DNA of 16,989 nucleotides from JAALKW01 sp033791145 (lineage in GTDB: Bacteria > Pseudomonadota > Gammaproteobacteria > Legionellales > Legionellaceae), in NCBI GenBank assembly GCA_033791145.1, contig JASJHH010000181.1:1-16989 (forward strand). The letters run 5' to 3'. Shown piece after piece: positions 15,701 to 16,989 of this stretch. Each line of letters starts with the position of its first letter. The stretch's first letter is position 1. Below the pieces are notes generated by a model. That model did not search any database and was not told where the DNA came from. It saw only the letters and a program-made list of their open reading frames with translations. The position numbers and the translations under genes are program-made.

Positions 15701-16102
15701 CTAATAATTTTGAATAAAAAATTGGATACCATTGTCTATGATCTCTTCCCATAGCTTTTCCAATTGAGCATCAAATAGATGGTCGAATTCTTTTAAAGTT
15801 TTCATCATGTAAAATTTATATTTTGAATAAAATTCAGGAAATATATCAAGGTTATTCCTATTATGTTTTTCGGCCAGCGCTTGCATGGCTTCATCGGGCT
15901 GCCCGTCTTCGGCTAACTTAATTAGAGAAGAAAGGCCACGCGTGACCATAACTCTTTTTTTTATATTAAATACATTAGTGAATTTTTTTTCAATATCTGG
16001 TGAGGAACATATAAACTTATCATAAAAAGCAAGTGGAAAATTGCTTTGAGCAACGCAGCGAACATAACTGTTCCTGATAGATATTATTTCTTCCGTATTC
16101 AT
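15701..16102 (-). CDS. Single-domain globin-like haem protein
   Basis: This is a 133-residue, all-helical protein with a globin pattern. FPLAFYDKFICSSPDIEKKF (22-41) matches helices B-C with the CD1-type Phe41. The E helix follows with KKRVMVTRGLSSLI (48-61). ALAEKHNRNNLDIFPEFY (75-92) matches the F helix and FG corner with the proximal His80, and DAQLEKLWEEIIDNGIQFFI forms the H helix. It has no reductase domain, so it differs from flavohaemoglobin and is shorter than many globins. Bacterial single-domain globins bind O2 or NO, and which applies here is not visible. An AAGG ribosome site lies seven bases before the ATG, and an AT-rich stretch with TATATA lies further up. It sits between pgi and a ligase-type gene on the same strand but has 131 bases and a promoter between it and pgi, so it need not share regulation with the glycan genes. 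Confidence 0.75.
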   Translation of the reverse strand: MNTEEIISIRNSYVRCVAQSNFPLAFYDKFICSSPDIEKKFTNVFNIKKRVMVTRGLSSLIKLAEDGQPDEAMQALAEKHNRNNLDIFPEFYSKYKFYMMKTLKEFDHLFDAQLEKLWEEIIDNGIQFFIQNY

Positions 16103-16161
16103 AATGAACCTTAAAAGTATGATTTACTTATATATACTCTACATTTGGAGTATTTAAAAGG

Positions 16162-16180
16162 TAATACATTTTTTGTATTA
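16162..16180 (-). other. AT-rich hairpin between the ligase-type gene and the globin gene
   Basis: TAATACA and TGTATTA form a perfect seven-pair stem around a five-base loop, nine bases past the stop of the ligase-type gene. It has one G-C pair per stem and no proper T-run after it (CCTTTT), so it is at best a weak terminator. Confidence 0.25.
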
Positions 16181-16188
16181 GCGGAGCG

Positions 16189-16989
16189 TCAAATCTTTTT
16201 TTCTCCTAAACACAATGCCATGATGAGTAAAAATAAATAGCCGGTACCTGAGAAAAATAAAAGTGAATCAGATAAGTTTCCAACTAAGAATATAATAATT
16301 AAAGCACAAGCAATCGGTTTCATGTGATTAAGCTGTAAACTGGCACGTAGAAGCGTTACAAAAAACAACATAAAAATCGTGAGGCCTAATAAACCGAGCT
16401 CTGAGGCAATAAACCAGTATTGGCTATGGGGTTCTAATAACCGGCCTTTTAATTTAGTCCAAAATGGCACAGGATTTTCTTTAGAAAATGAATAGGTAAA
16501 ACTGCCGGTACCGTTACCGAGTACGGGATGTTTTTTAAATAATTGATAAGCAAAGGTATGAAATTGCAGTCTAAAACCAATTTCAGTGTTTTTTTGATCG
16601 TGTTTGTAATCTTTGAGTTGAGTCACGCTGTCTGCAACTCTTGATTGTATGACATGGCTTGAAAAATAAGTCGAAGGTAAAAAAATAAATAATGCGGCAA
16701 GGCTGATTAAAATTTGTTGCCAACGGCAAGTTTGTATTAAAAATATGAAGAAAAGTAAAAAATAAATAATATAGCCTGTTCTGCCGGTATTCACAAAAAG
16801 TAAATGGTAAGAAAAAAGTAGAAATAACGCAGCATAAGCTATTTTTTTAGCATTGCTTGATTGATGACAAAAGCGTGCAGATAAATAAGCTGAGAATGAA
16901 ACCATAATGCCCGTCATAATATGATTTCTAAAAATTAAATCAGGATCAAATGCATAAGTACTTAAAAAACCATAATGGATGAGTATTGC
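16189..16989 (-). CDS. O-antigen ligase/polymerase family protein (WaaL/Wzy_C type), N-terminal part outside the window
   Basis: This is the C-terminal part of a polytopic inner-membrane protein. The frame is open to the window edge (reading AILIHYGFLSTYAFDPD before RNHIMTGIMV), so the start is to the right of base 16989 and about 267 residues are present. A cluster of hydrophobic helices is followed by RTGYIIYFLLFFIFL, then a periplasmic loop with HPVLGNGTGSFTYSF and the conserved EPHSQYWFIASELGLLGL, then two or three more helices. The loop with PHSQYW and ELGLLG is the hallmark of the Wzy_C/WaaL family. These proteins attach O-polysaccharide to lipid A-core, polymerise O-units, or glycosylate pilin, and sequence alone does not separate the roles. 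Its place beside a rhamnose/aminosugar cluster favours LPS O-antigen (inference). Confidence 0.8.
   Translation of the reverse strand, partial: AILIHYGFLSTYAFDPDLIFRNHIMTGIMVSFSAYLSARFCHQSSNAKKIAYAALFLLFSYHLLFVNTGRTGYIIYFLLFFIFLIQTCRWQQILISLAALFIFLPSTYFSSHVIQSRVADSVTQLKDYKHDQKNTEIGFRLQFHTFAYQLFKKHPVLGNGTGSFTYSFSKENPVPFWTKLKGRLLEPHSQYWFIASELGLLGLTIFMLFFVTLLRASLQLNHMKPIACALIIIFLVGNLSDSLLFFSGTGYLFLLIMALCLGEKKI

Noticed and set aside
1..16989. Search by eye for tRNA, CRISPR repeats, transposase genes, insertion-sequence ends and attachment sites.
   Set aside because: None was seen; apart from the two truncated genes at the left edge, no mobile-element trace supports a specific transfer mechanism.

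Overview
The window is part of a cell-surface polysaccharide (LPS O-antigen or similar glycan) gene cluster. The DNA is AT-rich. Genes are closely packed, with many ATGA or short overlaps. The set (RmlA-D, Pgi, family-2 glycosyltransferases, polytopic GT-C enzymes and an O-antigen-ligase-type protein) fits a low-GC Gram-negative, most likely a gammaproteobacterium of the Legionellales type. That placement rests on gene style and is not proven. I see no tRNA, rRNA, CRISPR array, transposase or integrase.

Layout, left to right. (1) Bases 1 to about 170 hold, on the minus strand, a piece of a metallo-beta-lactamase-fold protein with the HxHxDH metal motif and no start codon. It abuts a plus-strand GT-C type membrane glycosyltransferase (to 1483) that lacks its N-terminal catalytic part. 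Both look 5'-truncated at one junction. (2) On the minus strand, 1496-3964 encodes a large two-domain transferase (GT4 plus RgpF-like). (3) A plus-strand run covers 4119-9891: a second GT-C membrane protein, a VioA-like sugar aminotransferase, a NeuD/PglD-type acyltransferase and two family-2 glycosyltransferases. (4) A minus-strand operon, reading from a good sigma-70 promoter at about 15640, runs pgi, a rhamnosyltransferase-like GT2, rmlB, rmlD, rmlA, rmlC and ends at 9829. (5) A small minus-strand globin gene lies at 15701-16102. (6) The right edge holds the 3' part of an O-antigen ligase/polymerase gene (WaaL/Wzy_C type).

How the genes fit together (inference). RmlA and RmlB make dTDP-4-keto-6-deoxyglucose. 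RmlC and RmlD take it to dTDP-L-rhamnose. The VioA-like transaminase and the acyltransferase could divert the same intermediate to dTDP-4-acetamido-4,6-dideoxyglucose. The GT2, GT4/RgpF and GT-C proteins would then build and decorate the glycan, and the ligase-type protein would attach or polymerise it. No Wzx flippase, ABC exporter or initiating transferase is in the window.

The most informative oddities are the double truncation at the left edge, a cysteine-containing C-terminal domain shared by the two GT-C proteins, the 63-base tail-to-tail overlap at the seam between the plus and minus operons, and the globin gene inside a glycan locus. I do not see a convincing wholly new system.
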